Positions 1 through 9,350 of a stretch of DNA of 64,000 nt are shown in pieces. The number at the start of each line of letters is the position of its first letter. Within the stretch, counting starts at the first letter, position 1. The translations under genes were made by a program, and so were the position numbers. Under the pieces are notes generated by a model. That model did not search any database. It saw only the letters and a list, made by a program, of their open reading frames with translations, and had not been told where the DNA came from. The stretch is taken from the NCBI RefSeq assembly GCF_003852235.1, contig NZ_CP027732.1:5766001-5830000 (forward strand), read 5' to 3'. This DNA is from Pseudomonas sp. R4-35-07. GTDB taxonomy: Bacteria; Pseudomonadota; Gammaproteobacteria; Pseudomonadales; Pseudomonadaceae.

Positions 1-1
1 G

Positions 2-358
2 GACGTGGGTGCACAAACCCAGCAAAACTTCAGTAGCACCTTCGGTCTGCGCCTGAGCCACGACGTTGCAATAGGCAACCAGATGACCCTCAAACCGCAC
101 CTGAGCACCCAATGGAAACACCTGTATGGCGACGTCAACAGTCGCGTTCGCCAGTCATTTTCCTGGAATAAACGAGAGGACTTCAACAGCGAGTTCACCA
201 TCGGCGGCACTGCTCTGGACCGCAACAGCCTGGCGCTGCGTACCGGTATGGACATGGCACTGTCGGCTGAACACACCGTGGGCCTGGCCTACACCGCCGA
301 ATTCGGCAGCACGAGTCGCAACCAGGGATTGATGGGGCAGTGGGCGATGGCGTTCTAA
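2..358 (+). CDS. Autotransporter beta-barrel domain, C-terminal end (partial)
   Basis: The reading frame is already open at the window edge and stops at 356-358, so only about 118 C-terminal residues are seen. They alternate polar and hydrophobic residues in beta-strand fashion and end in Met-Ala-Phe. A terminal Phe is the usual last residue of an autotransporter barrel and serves as the BamA recognition signal. The likely role is the outer-membrane translocator of a type V secreted protein; the passenger domain lies outside the window and cannot be named. An outer-membrane barrel of another class is possible but less likely, given the spacing of the aromatic strands. Confidence 0.7.
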   Translation, partial: DVGAQTQQNFSSTFGLRLSHDVAIGNQMTLKPHLSTQWKHLYGDVNSRVRQSFSWNKREDFNSEFTIGGTALDRNSLALRTGMDMALSAEHTVGLAYTAEFGSTSRNQGLMGQWAMAF

Positions 359-382
359 GGCGCCAATGCCTGATCAGCAGGC

Positions 383-407
383 AAAAAAAGGGGGCACATG
401 CCCCCCG
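383..407 (-). terminator. Rho-independent terminator after pycB
   Basis: A GC-rich hairpin (GGGGGCACATGCCCCC) is flanked on its left by a run of A, which reads as a U-tract on the minus strand. It lies about 30 bp beyond the pycB stop and also sits after the autotransporter gene, so it may stop transcription from both sides, more strongly on the minus strand. Confidence 0.75.
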
Positions 408-438
408 AGGTTTAAGCGGTAGTGTCGAAGGCTAGGTA

Positions 439-2247
439 TCAGCCTTCGATTTCAATCAGGATTTCGCCAGGGTTCACGCGGTCGCCCTTGGCCACATGCA
501 CGGCGGTGACTTTACCGGCGATGGAGGCCTGCACTTCGGTTTCCATCTTCATCGCCTCGGTGATCAGCACCGCCTGGCCGGCCTTGACCACGTCGCCTTC
601 CTTGACCAGCACGTCGACGATATTGCCTGGCATCGCGGTGCTGACATGGCCTGGCTCGGTGGCATGCTTGCGCTTGCTGCCGCCGCTGCTGACGAACTCG
701 TTGAGCGGTTCGAACACCACTTCTTCGGGCATGCCGTCGATGGACAGGTAGAAGTGGCGCTTGCCTTCGGCCTTCACGCCGACACCGGTGATGTCCACAC
801 GGTAGCTTTCACCGTGCACATCGATGACAAACTCGGTCGGCACGCCTTCGCCACCGGCACGGGCCACGCCGCCGGCTTCAGGGATCGGCAGCAGCACTTC
901 CGGCGCCAGCGTGCCGGCGTCGCGCTCTTCGAGGAACTTGCGGCCGATGTCCGGGAACATGGCGTAGGTCAGCACGTCTTCTTCGGACTTGGCCAACGCG
1001 CCGATTTCACCGCGCAGCTTGGTCATTTCCGGCTTGAGCAAATCGGCCGGACGTACGTCGATGACCTCTTCGCTGCCGATGGCCTGACGGCGCAGCTTTT
1101 CGTTCACAGTGCCCGGCGCCTTGCCGTAGCCGCCTTGCAGGTAGAGCTTCACTTCGTTGGTGATGGTCTTGTAGCGCTCGCCGGCCAGCACGTTGAAGAA
1201 CGCCTGGGTGCCGACGATCTGCGAGGTTGGGGTGACCAGCGGCGGGAAGCCAAGGTCTTCACGCACGCGGGGGATTTCGGCGAGCACCTCGCTCATGCGG
1301 TTCAGCGCGCCCTGCTCTTTCAACTGGTTGGCCAGGTTGGAAATCATCCCACCGGGCACCTGGTTGACTTGCACGCGGGTGTCGACAGCGGTGAACTCGC
1401 TTTCGAACTGGTGGTATTTCTTGCGCACGGCATAGAAGTACAGGCCGATTTCCTGCAGCAGTTCCAGGTCCAGGCCGGTGTCGAATTCGCTGCCCTTGAG
1501 GGCGGCGACCATCGACTCGGTGCCCGGGTGGCTGGTGCCCCAGGCGAAGCTGGAGATGGCGGTGTCGATGTGGTCGGCGCCGTTTTCGATGGCCTTGAGT
1601 TGGCACATCGCAGCCAGGCCCGCAGTGTCGTGGGAGTGGATAAAGATCGGCAGGTTCTGCTCGGCTTTCAGCGCCTTGACCAGTTCGCCGGTGGCGTAGG
1701 GCGTCAGCAGGCCGGCCATGTCCTTGATCGCGATGGAGTCGCAGCCCATGGATTCGAGCTGCTTGGCCTGGGCCACGAACGCCTCGACGGTGTGCACCGG
1801 GCTGGTGGTGTAGGCGATGGTGCCCTGGGCGTGCTTGCCGGCGGCTTTGACCGCTTCGATGGCCACGCGCAGGTTACGCACGTCGTTCATCGCATCGAAG
1901 ATGCGGAACACATCGATGCCATTAACGGCGGCTTTGGCAACGAACGCGCGGACCACGTCATCGCTGTAGTGGCGGTAGCCCAGCAGGTTCTGGCCGCGCA
2001 ACAACATTTGCAGGCGCGTGTTGGGCAATGCGGCGCGCAGTTGGCGCAGGCGCTCCCACGGGTCTTCTTTGAGGAAGCGCACGCAGGCGTCGAAGGTCGC
2101 ACCGCCCCAGACTTCCAGGGACCAGTAGCCGACTTTGTCGAGCTTGTCGCAGATCGGCAGCATGTCGTCAGTGCGCATGCGGGTCGCCAGCAACGATTGG
2201 TGGGCGTCGCGCAGGATGGTGTCGGTTACGAAGATTTTCTTAGACAT
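439..2247 (-). CDS. pycB: Pyruvate carboxylase subunit B / oxaloacetate decarboxylase alpha-type carboxyltransferase
   Basis: The protein has 602 residues. An HMGL-like carboxyltransferase domain covers about residues 1-280, with the family start KIFVTDTILRDAHQSL. A conserved carboxylase domain follows at about 290-470, then an Ala/Gly/Pro linker, then a biotinyl domain with EAMKMET near residue 566, whose Lys carries biotin. With PycA it makes the two-subunit acetyl-CoA-independent pyruvate carboxylase of pseudomonads, which converts pyruvate and bicarbonate to oxaloacetate. Many genomes label it oadA, but no Na+-pump beta or gamma subunits are nearby, so anaplerosis is more likely. The ATG at 2247 is chosen because GAGGAA lies 8 bp upstream; a GTG at 2262 would overlap pycA. 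The pycA stop lies 11 bp before this start, so the two are one operon. Confidence 0.93.
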   Translation of the reverse strand: MSKKIFVTDTILRDAHQSLLATRMRTDDMLPICDKLDKVGYWSLEVWGGATFDACVRFLKEDPWERLRQLRAALPNTRLQMLLRGQNLLGYRHYSDDVVRAFVAKAAVNGIDVFRIFDAMNDVRNLRVAIEAVKAAGKHAQGTIAYTTSPVHTVEAFVAQAKQLESMGCDSIAIKDMAGLLTPYATGELVKALKAEQNLPIFIHSHDTAGLAAMCQLKAIENGADHIDTAISSFAWGTSHPGTESMVAALKGSEFDTGLDLELLQEIGLYFYAVRKKYHQFESEFTAVDTRVQVNQVPGGMISNLANQLKEQGALNRMSEVLAEIPRVREDLGFPPLVTPTSQIVGTQAFFNVLAGERYKTITNEVKLYLQGGYGKAPGTVNEKLRRQAIGSEEVIDVRPADLLKPEMTKLRGEIGALAKSEEDVLTYAMFPDIGRKFLEERDAGTLAPEVLLPIPEAGGVARAGGEGVPTEFVIDVHGESYRVDITGVGVKAEGKRHFYLSIDGMPEEVVFEPLNEFVSSGGSKRKHATEPGHVSTAMPGNIVDVLVKEGDVVKAGQAVLITEAMKMETEVQASIAGKVTAVHVAKGDRVNPGEILIEIEG

Positions 2248-2258
2248 TGGAATGTTCC

Positions 2259-3674
<1,416 letters not shown>

Positions 3675-3816
3675 TTGGAAATTCCCTTGAGCCGATTGCT
3701 GCGTTCTTCGACCCGTTGTAGGCGGGCCGACGCGTGACCAAATGTTTCATGACAGTCGCGAGACACACACTATGCGCACTTGAGGATTAACAAAAATCAA
3801 TAATTGTTGGGCTGTG

Positions 3817-3834
3817 TATAAGCAAAGACTTATA
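3817..3834. promoter_or_regulatory. Candidate LysR-type operator between pycA and pycR
   Basis: TATAAG-CAAAGA-CTTATA is a perfect 6+6 palindrome with a 6-bp spacer in the 195-bp divergent intergenic region. It contains the T-N11-A core expected of LysR-type sites and lies 36 bp before the pycR start. Confidence 0.55.
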
Positions 3835-3869
3835 GTTGGCCGGACGGCCGGGACGTGAGGAGTTACTTA

Positions 3870-4844
3870 ATGCGTAAGTCATTGATGCGTATGACATTGC
3901 GTCAATTGCAGATTTTCAATGAAGTGTGTGATCTGCGTTCCTACAGCCGTGCAGCCGAGGAAATGTCCCTCACCCAACCCGCCGTCAGCCTGCAAATTCG
4001 CCAGCTGGAAGAGCTGCTTGGCCAGCCGCTGTTCGATTATGTCGGCAAAAAGCTCTACATGACCGAGGCCGCTGAAGCTTTGCAGCGGGCCAGCCGCGAT
4101 ATTTTCGGGCGCCTGGAAAATCTAGATATGCAGCTGTCGGACATGCAGGGCTCGTTGCAGGGCCAGCTCAAATTGGCGATCGAATCCAGCGCGAAATACT
4201 TCGTGCCGCACCTGTTTGCCGCTTTCAAGCGCCAGCACCCGGAGGTGCAGCTGCACCTGACGGTGGTCAATCGCGCCCAGGTGATTCGCCGGCTCTCGGA
4301 CAACCGTGACGACCTGGTGATCATGTCCATGGTGCCTCAGGACATGGGCCTGGAATTCCTGCCGTTCCTGAATAACCCGATTGTCGCCGTGGCGCTGCCG
4401 GATCATCCGTTGAGCTTGCAGGGACCGCTGCGCCTGCAGGATCTGGAACCCTACACCCTGCTCATCCGCGAACCGGGTTCCGGCACGCGGCTGGCCTGCG
4501 AAGAGTACTTCAAGGAAAAACGCGTGCACTTCACGCAGACGGTGGAAGTGGCCTCGGCCGAGGCGCAACGCGAGTGCGTGGCTGCAGGGCTGGGCGTGGC
4601 CCTGCTGACGCGCCACGCCCTGAACCTGGAGTTGGCCACCGGCGGGCTCAAGGAGCTGCCGGTGGAAGAACTGCCGCTGTACCGCAGTTGGTGCCTGGTG
4701 CAGGCCAAAGCCAAGCGGCTGTCACCGGTGGCCCACGCGTTCCTGGGCTTTATCCGCAGCGAACGGGTGCAGATCAGCGCACTGGCTGAGCGTTTCGCTG
4801 GGCAGCCAAGGGTGCCTGCCAATGGAGTTCCGGGTAGTCACTGA
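3870..4844 (+). CDS. pycR: LysR-family transcriptional regulator of pyruvate carboxylase
   Basis: This is a 324-residue LysR protein: an N-terminal winged helix (LRQLQIFNEVCDLRSYSRAAEEMSL, with TQPAVSLQIRQLE as recognition helix) and a C-terminal substrate-binding fold. The ATG at 3870 is chosen because GAGGAG lies 8 bp upstream. ATGs at 3882 and 3888 are alternatives, because the conserved sequence begins at MTLRQLQ. The gene is divergent from pycAB, the arrangement of PycR in P. aeruginosa, so it probably controls pycAB and itself through the palindrome at 3817-3834. Its last 71 bp are overlapped by a small gene on the other strand. Confidence 0.85.
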   Translation: MRKSLMRMTLRQLQIFNEVCDLRSYSRAAEEMSLTQPAVSLQIRQLEELLGQPLFDYVGKKLYMTEAAEALQRASRDIFGRLENLDMQLSDMQGSLQGQLKLAIESSAKYFVPHLFAAFKRQHPEVQLHLTVVNRAQVIRRLSDNRDDLVIMSMVPQDMGLEFLPFLNNPIVAVALPDHPLSLQGPLRLQDLEPYTLLIREPGSGTRLACEEYFKEKRVHFTQTVEVASAEAQRECVAAGLGVALLTRHALNLELATGGLKELPVEELPLYRSWCLVQAKAKRLSPVAHAFLGFIRSERVQISALAERFAGQPRVPANGVPGSH

Positions 4845-4971
4845 TGCTCTGGAGCAGCTGGCGCTGGTCGCAGCGGTCTTCGATTGCGCGACGGAACGCC
4901 ATGCGGCGCTGGTCTTCCTGCTGACGACGGGTCTTGACGGTGCTGTTGCTGTCTTCGTAGGGCCGGGCCAT
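4774..4971 (-). CDS. Small conserved basic protein
   Basis: The protein has 65 residues, is highly charged and starts MARPYEDSNSTVKTRRQQED. A good ribosome site (GGGAG, 7 bp before ATG) precedes it. The N-terminal half is rich in Arg, Gln and Glu and should be a helix. I recall similar short proteins in many pseudomonads, one family being called PA3496-like putative envelope integrity protein, but I cannot confirm membership. It has no signal peptide or membrane segment. Its 3' end overlaps the 3' end of pycR on the opposite strand by 71 bp. Confidence 0.6.
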   Translation of the reverse strand: MARPYEDSNSTVKTRRQQEDQRRMAFRRAIEDRCDQRQLLQSISDYPELHWQAPLAAQRNAQPVR

Positions 4972-5070
4972 TTCAAGTCTCCCAATGCAAGTACGGGGAG
5001 TACAGGATGGGCGCGGAGGATGACGGGGCTATGACAGCCTGATGAAGATTCTGAGGATGCGGCGATTCGA

Positions 5071-5164
5071 AATGTGGGAGGGGGCTTGCCCCCGATGGCG
5101 CAGTGTCAGTCACCAGATTTATTGACTGGCCTATAGCTATCGGGGGCAAGCCCCCTCCCACATT
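5071..5164. repeat. REP doublet (REPIN), GTGGGAGGGGGCTTGCCCCC family
   Basis: Two inverted REP units (AATGTGGGAGGGGGCTTGCC and its reverse complement) flank about 45 bp of variable sequence. The whole element could fold into one long hairpin. It lies between the small gene at 4774-4971 and the RpiR gene. Confidence 0.9.
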
Positions 5165-5180
5165 GGAGCTGTGTGCAGGC

Positions 5181-6047
5181 TTAGTCGTCGAGGGCTTTGA
5201 CGGATTTTGGCGACAACCGCAGGCTGCGCAAACTGCGCTTCACGCTCTTGAGGTGGTTGACCAGGCTCGGCCCTCGGGCCATGGCCACGCCCATTGCCAA
5301 CACGTCGATCACCACCAGGTGGGCAATGCGCGAGGTCAGCGGTGTGTAGATCTCGGTATCTTCGTGTACATCGATCGCCAGGTTCACTGTGGACAATTCC
5401 GCCAACGGCGTCTGGCTCGGGCACAGGGTGATCAGCGAAGCGCCGCTTTCACGCACCAGATTGGCGGTGATGAGCAGGTCTTTGGAGCGACCGGACTGGG
5501 AAATACAGATGGCCACGTCGGTGGGTTTCAAGGTCACCGCCGACATCGCCTGCATGTGCGGATCGCTGTAGGCCGCCGCCGTGAGCAGCAGACGGAAAAA
5601 TTTGTGCTGGGCGTCAGCCGCTACCGCGCCGGAAGCACCAAAGCCATAGAACTCCACCCGCTGGGCCTGGGACATGGCGGTCACGGCCTTTTGCAGCTCC
5701 ACCGGGTCGAGCTTCTCGCGCACTTCCATCAAGGTGTGCAAGGTGGTGTCGAAGATTTTCAGGCTGTAATCGGCGACCGAGTCGTCTTCATGGATCGCAA
5801 ACTGGCCAAAGCTCGCGCCTGCAGCCAGGCTTTGCGCCAGCTTGAGTTTCAAGTCCTGGAACCCGGAGCAACCAATGGCGCGGCAGAAGCGCACGATGGT
5901 CGGCTCACTGATACCCACGCTGTGGGCCAGGTCGGCCATGGAACTGTGCATCACAGCCGCAGGGTCAAGCAGCACGTGATCGGCAACCTTGAGTTCCGAT
6001 TTGCGTAACAGGTGGCGCGACTGGGCGATATGTTGCAACAGGTTCAA
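5181..6047 (-). CDS. RpiR/MurR-family regulator with SIS domain
   Basis: The protein has 288 residues. An N-terminal RpiR helix-turn-helix (MADLAHSVGISEPTIVRFCRA, about residues 38-58) is followed by a SIS sugar-phosphate-binding domain at about 125-260, with GFGASGAVA and CISQSGRSKD loops. The start codon is TTG at 6047, with AAGAG 9 bp upstream; there is no in-frame ATG that keeps the conserved start. The family, which includes HexR, senses sugar phosphates such as KDPG. A HexR-type palindrome 45 bp upstream suggests autoregulation. True HexR in pseudomonads usually lies beside zwf, so I do not assign the symbol. Confidence 0.85.
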   Translation of the reverse strand: MNLLQHIAQSRHLLRKSELKVADHVLLDPAAVMHSSMADLAHSVGISEPTIVRFCRAIGCSGFQDLKLKLAQSLAAGASFGQFAIHEDDSVADYSLKIFDTTLHTLMEVREKLDPVELQKAVTAMSQAQRVEFYGFGASGAVAADAQHKFFRLLLTAAAYSDPHMQAMSAVTLKPTDVAICISQSGRSKDLLITANLVRESGASLITLCPSQTPLAELSTVNLAIDVHEDTEIYTPLTSRIAHLVVIDVLAMGVAMARGPSLVNHLKSVKRSLRSLRLSPKSVKALDD

Positions 6048-6091
6048 AGGGCAGGACTCTTGTTATTGGCAGACGCCAGGGATGTAGCAAG

Positions 6092-6110
6092 CTTGTAGTT
6101 ATACTACAAG
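6092..6110. promoter_or_regulatory. HexR/RpiR-type operator palindrome
   Basis: CTTGTAGT-TAT-ACTACAAG has perfect 8-bp arms around a 3-bp spacer. It agrees with the gammaproteobacterial HexR consensus TGTARTNNNAYTACA and lies upstream of an RpiR-family gene. Confidence 0.65.
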
Positions 6111-6209
6111 AATTGCCGTTTTGCCCGCCTGATGCAGCACTAAATCGCCCCGCTCCCCTCTGAAACTAAGGGCAGAGGCTTTGTAGCCACAGGGACGCCA
6201 CTCGAGCCG

Positions 6210-9083
6210 TTAAGAAAAATCTGGATTTTTTCGTAACAAATCTGCCAGCCCCTCAGCGTCCATCGGCCGGCTGATCAGATAACCCTGCACCTCGTCGCAC
6301 TGCTCGCTTCGCAGGAAATCCAGTTGCTGCTGGTCCTCCACGCCTTCGGCCACCACTTTGAGCGACAACCCATGGGCCATGGCAATGATCGCCCGGGTAA
6401 TGGCCGCATCCTCGCGGCCCTGGCCAAGACCCCGGATAAAGGTCTGGTCGATCTTCACGTAGTCCACCGGAATGCGCTTGAGGTAGCTGAGGGATGAATA
6501 GCCGGTGCCGAAATCGTCGATGGCCAGCTTCACGCCCAGGTCACGCAGCTGCCGGAAGGTGGTGATGATGTGCTCGACACTGTCGAGCAGCTGACTTTCG
6601 GTCAATTCCAACTCGAGGTATTGCGGGTCCAGCCCGGTCTCCTCCAACACCTGGCGCACCAGACTGACCAGCTTGCCCTGGCGCAACTGATGCACCGACA
6701 GGTTCACCGACACCCGAATCGGCGCCAGCCCCTGGCGTTGCCACTCACACGCCTGCCAGCACGCCTGGCGCAACACCAGCTCACCCAACGGCACGATCAG
6801 GCCGGTTTCTTCGGCCAGGCCGATGAAGTCTCCCGGCGGTACCAGGCCCCACTGCGGATGTTCCCAGCGCACCAGGGCCTCGACCGCATTAAGCTTGCCG
6901 GTGGCCAGGCACAGTTTGGGTTGGTAGAACACCGTGAGCTGGCCCTCGTCGATGGCCTTGCGCAGATGGTTTTCCAGTTGCAAGCGCTCCAGGGTGCTGG
7001 CTTGCAGGCTGTCGGTGTAGAACTGGAAATTGTTCCCGCCCAGGTGCTTGGCATGCTGCATCGCCATATTCGATTGGCTGACCAGCGCAGAAATTTCCCG
7101 CGCATTATCCGGCAGCAGGCTGACGCCCATGGAGGCGCTGACCACCAGCTCATGCCCCTCCACCGTCACCGGCACGCGCAGCTTGGCCAGCAGCCGAGTC
7201 GCCACCCGCGCCAGGCTCGACAGGTTGCCATAGGCGTCGAACAGCACAGCGAATTCATCACCGGACAGGCGTGCAATGGTGTCGGCTTCCGGCAGTGCGT
7301 TGATCAAGCGCCGCGCCATTTTCTGCAACAGTTGGTCGGCCACTTCATGGCCAAGGCTGTCATTGAGCAGCTTGAAACGGTCGAGGTTGATGTGCAGCAG
7401 CGCCAGGCTGCGCCCACCCTGACGTACGCGTTGATGCGCTTCGCGCAGCCGTTCGCGAAACAGCGAACGGTTGGCCAGGCCGGTCAACTCGTCGTAATGG
7501 GTGAGGTAGCGCATGCGCTCCTCGGACTCGCGCCGCGCGGACAGATCGGCGAAGAAGCCCACTATATGACTGACATTGCCGCGAACATCGCGCACCACGC
7601 TCAGCTGCAGCCACTGCGGGTACAGCTCGCCGTTCTTGCGTGTTTCCACCAACTCGCCCTGCCAGGTGCCGTGGCTGAGCAGCGCCTGGCGGATCACCGG
7701 GAAGTGACGTCGGGCATCGCGACTGCTGGGCAGCTCCACGACATTGCGACCGAGCATGTCGTCGATGTCAAAACCGGTGACACGGCTGAACGCCTGGTTG
7801 ACGGCGAGCAGCACATAGTTCGGGTCGAGAATCACGATGCCTTCGCTGGCGGCCTCGAACACCGTCGAGGCGAGCCGTTGCTGTTCTTCCACGGCCTTGC
7901 TGGCACTGATGTCACGGCGCGTGCCGAGCATGCGGATCACCCGGCCACTGGGCGAACGCTCTACCGCGCGCCCACGGTCCTCGATCCACACCCAGTGCCC
8001 GTCGCCGTGGCGGATCCGGTATTCCACCTGATAGTCCTCGCTGCGGCCCTTGAGATGCTCCACCAATGCGTGCTTGAGCAGCGGCAGGTCGTCTGGGTGC
8101 AGGCGCGGCTTGAGATGGCTGAGCATCGCGGTGACAAACTCGGGTTCCAGGCCGAACAGTTCCTTGAGCTGGGTGTGGTGCACCTCATCGGTTTGCAGGT
8201 TCCAGTCCCACAGGCCCAGTTCACTGGCCTGCAGCGCCATGGCCAGGCGCGCCTCGCTTTGATTCAGGGCGAGGCTGGCGGCGTCCAGTTCCTGGCTGCG
8301 CAGCGCCACACGGTCTTGCAGGCCAACCTGGGCTTCACGCAGTTCCTGTTCGACCTCGCGGCGCTGTTCGACTTCGCGCAGCAGTTCCTGGTTCAACTGC
8401 TCGCTGCGCTGCTGCGCCTGCTGCAAATGCTCGATCAGGGCCTGGTTCTGGAAGCGTCGCAGCAGCCCGCGCTGGATCAGGCGGTTGACCTGCCACGCCA
8501 CCACACTTAATGACGCCAACAGGATCAGACCGAGCACGCCCCAACCCTGTTGCCGCGAGGTGCCGTTCCAGAATAGATAGGCGATGACCGGCAACAGGCA
8601 GGGCAAGGCGAAGGACAGAAAGGCCCAAAGGCTGACGGCATAGGCCACGCTGGCCGACAACGTCGCCGCGCCGATCAGGCCGAACACCCAGGCCTGTTGC
8701 ATGAAGCTGTCGGTCGGTACCAGGGCGATGGCGGCGATCGACAGGGTCAGGCCGCTGACCGCTGAACCGAGCATGAACATGCGGCGCCAGACGGGCTGGG
8801 CCTGCCGGCTGGGCATCGCCGAATCAAAGGCCGCCACCTGGATGACGCGCATCGCCACCAGGGCCAGCAACCAGACCAGCCAGACGCTGTCGAGCAGGTA
8901 TTGCTTGGGGTCCCACAAAAGCCAGGCGCAGACCAAACCGTTGACCAGCATCAACAGGGTCGGCAGCAGCGAGCCCTGATACAGCAGGCGTGTACGCTCG
9001 ACCGCGATCTCGGTGGCGTAGTGTTTGCGGATAACCTGCGCAGGCGCCGCCGAGGGGCCGAACAGGTCAGTGTCAAAGGTCAT
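6210..9083 (-). CDS. Membrane GGDEF/EAL protein with PAS sensors (cyclic-di-GMP turnover)
   Basis: The protein has 957 residues. Five or six membrane segments lie in the first 190 residues. A coiled coil rich in Gln and Glu follows (about 200-270), then two PAS domains (about 285-395 and 405-520), a GGDEF domain (about 530-690) and an EAL domain (about 700-955). The GGDEF motif reads SGDEF near residue 606, so cyclase activity is uncertain. The EAL domain keeps EALVRW near residue 733 and DDFGTGYSSL, so phosphodiesterase activity is likely. The ATG at 9083 is chosen because the membrane domain starts there; the reading frame stays open much further upstream, but that part is antisense to uvrD. 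It is divergent from uvrD across 267 bp. Confidence 0.9.
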   Translation of the reverse strand: MTFDTDLFGPSAAPAQVIRKHYATEIAVERTRLLYQGSLLPTLLMLVNGLVCAWLLWDPKQYLLDSVWLVWLLALVAMRVIQVAAFDSAMPSRQAQPVWRRMFMLGSAVSGLTLSIAAIALVPTDSFMQQAWVFGLIGAATLSASVAYAVSLWAFLSFALPCLLPVIAYLFWNGTSRQQGWGVLGLILLASLSVVAWQVNRLIQRGLLRRFQNQALIEHLQQAQQRSEQLNQELLREVEQRREVEQELREAQVGLQDRVALRSQELDAASLALNQSEARLAMALQASELGLWDWNLQTDEVHHTQLKELFGLEPEFVTAMLSHLKPRLHPDDLPLLKHALVEHLKGRSEDYQVEYRIRHGDGHWVWIEDRGRAVERSPSGRVIRMLGTRRDISASKAVEEQQRLASTVFEAASEGIVILDPNYVLLAVNQAFSRVTGFDIDDMLGRNVVELPSSRDARRHFPVIRQALLSHGTWQGELVETRKNGELYPQWLQLSVVRDVRGNVSHIVGFFADLSARRESEERMRYLTHYDELTGLANRSLFRERLREAHQRVRQGGRSLALLHINLDRFKLLNDSLGHEVADQLLQKMARRLINALPEADTIARLSGDEFAVLFDAYGNLSSLARVATRLLAKLRVPVTVEGHELVVSASMGVSLLPDNAREISALVSQSNMAMQHAKHLGGNNFQFYTDSLQASTLERLQLENHLRKAIDEGQLTVFYQPKLCLATGKLNAVEALVRWEHPQWGLVPPGDFIGLAEETGLIVPLGELVLRQACWQACEWQRQGLAPIRVSVNLSVHQLRQGKLVSLVRQVLEETGLDPQYLELELTESQLLDSVEHIITTFRQLRDLGVKLAIDDFGTGYSSLSYLKRIPVDYVKIDQTFIRGLGQGREDAAITRAIIAMAHGLSLKVVAEGVEDQQQLDFLRSEQCDEVQGYLISRPMDAEGLADLLRKNPDFS

Positions 9084-9350
9084 AGGCAGTGTTCTTATAA
9101 TGGTGAGCCCGAAACGTCGTCGGAGCATACACAAGCAAGCGCTCGGACCAAACCGCTCCAGGTCATAAAAACCTCTCGCCGGTTGAGCGCAAAACGTTGT
9201 CCCAGACAGCTTGAACGAGACGGCACGCGGGTTGTGGCGCATGACTAACCGGTCATCCGCGTCCGCAGAATGTTTGCGCGCAGGTGGTTTTGTGTCGACC
9301 ACCCGGCATTGGGATTTGCCCCTCTCCCCCCGGCACCCTAGAATGCGCCG

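Noticed and set aside
439..2247. Oxaloacetate decarboxylase Na+ pump
   Set aside because: No beta or gamma subunit genes are near, and the biotin carboxylase partner makes pyruvate carboxylase the better fit.
5973..5978. CACGTG core as a possible parS
   Set aside because: The flanks (AG, AT) lack the GTTTC/GTTCC arms. The cores near 19692 and 45806 also fail.
5181..6047. Naming the RpiR regulator hexR
   Set aside because: The helix-turn-helix and sequence differ from the HexR of zwf loci as I know it, and no zwf is nearby.
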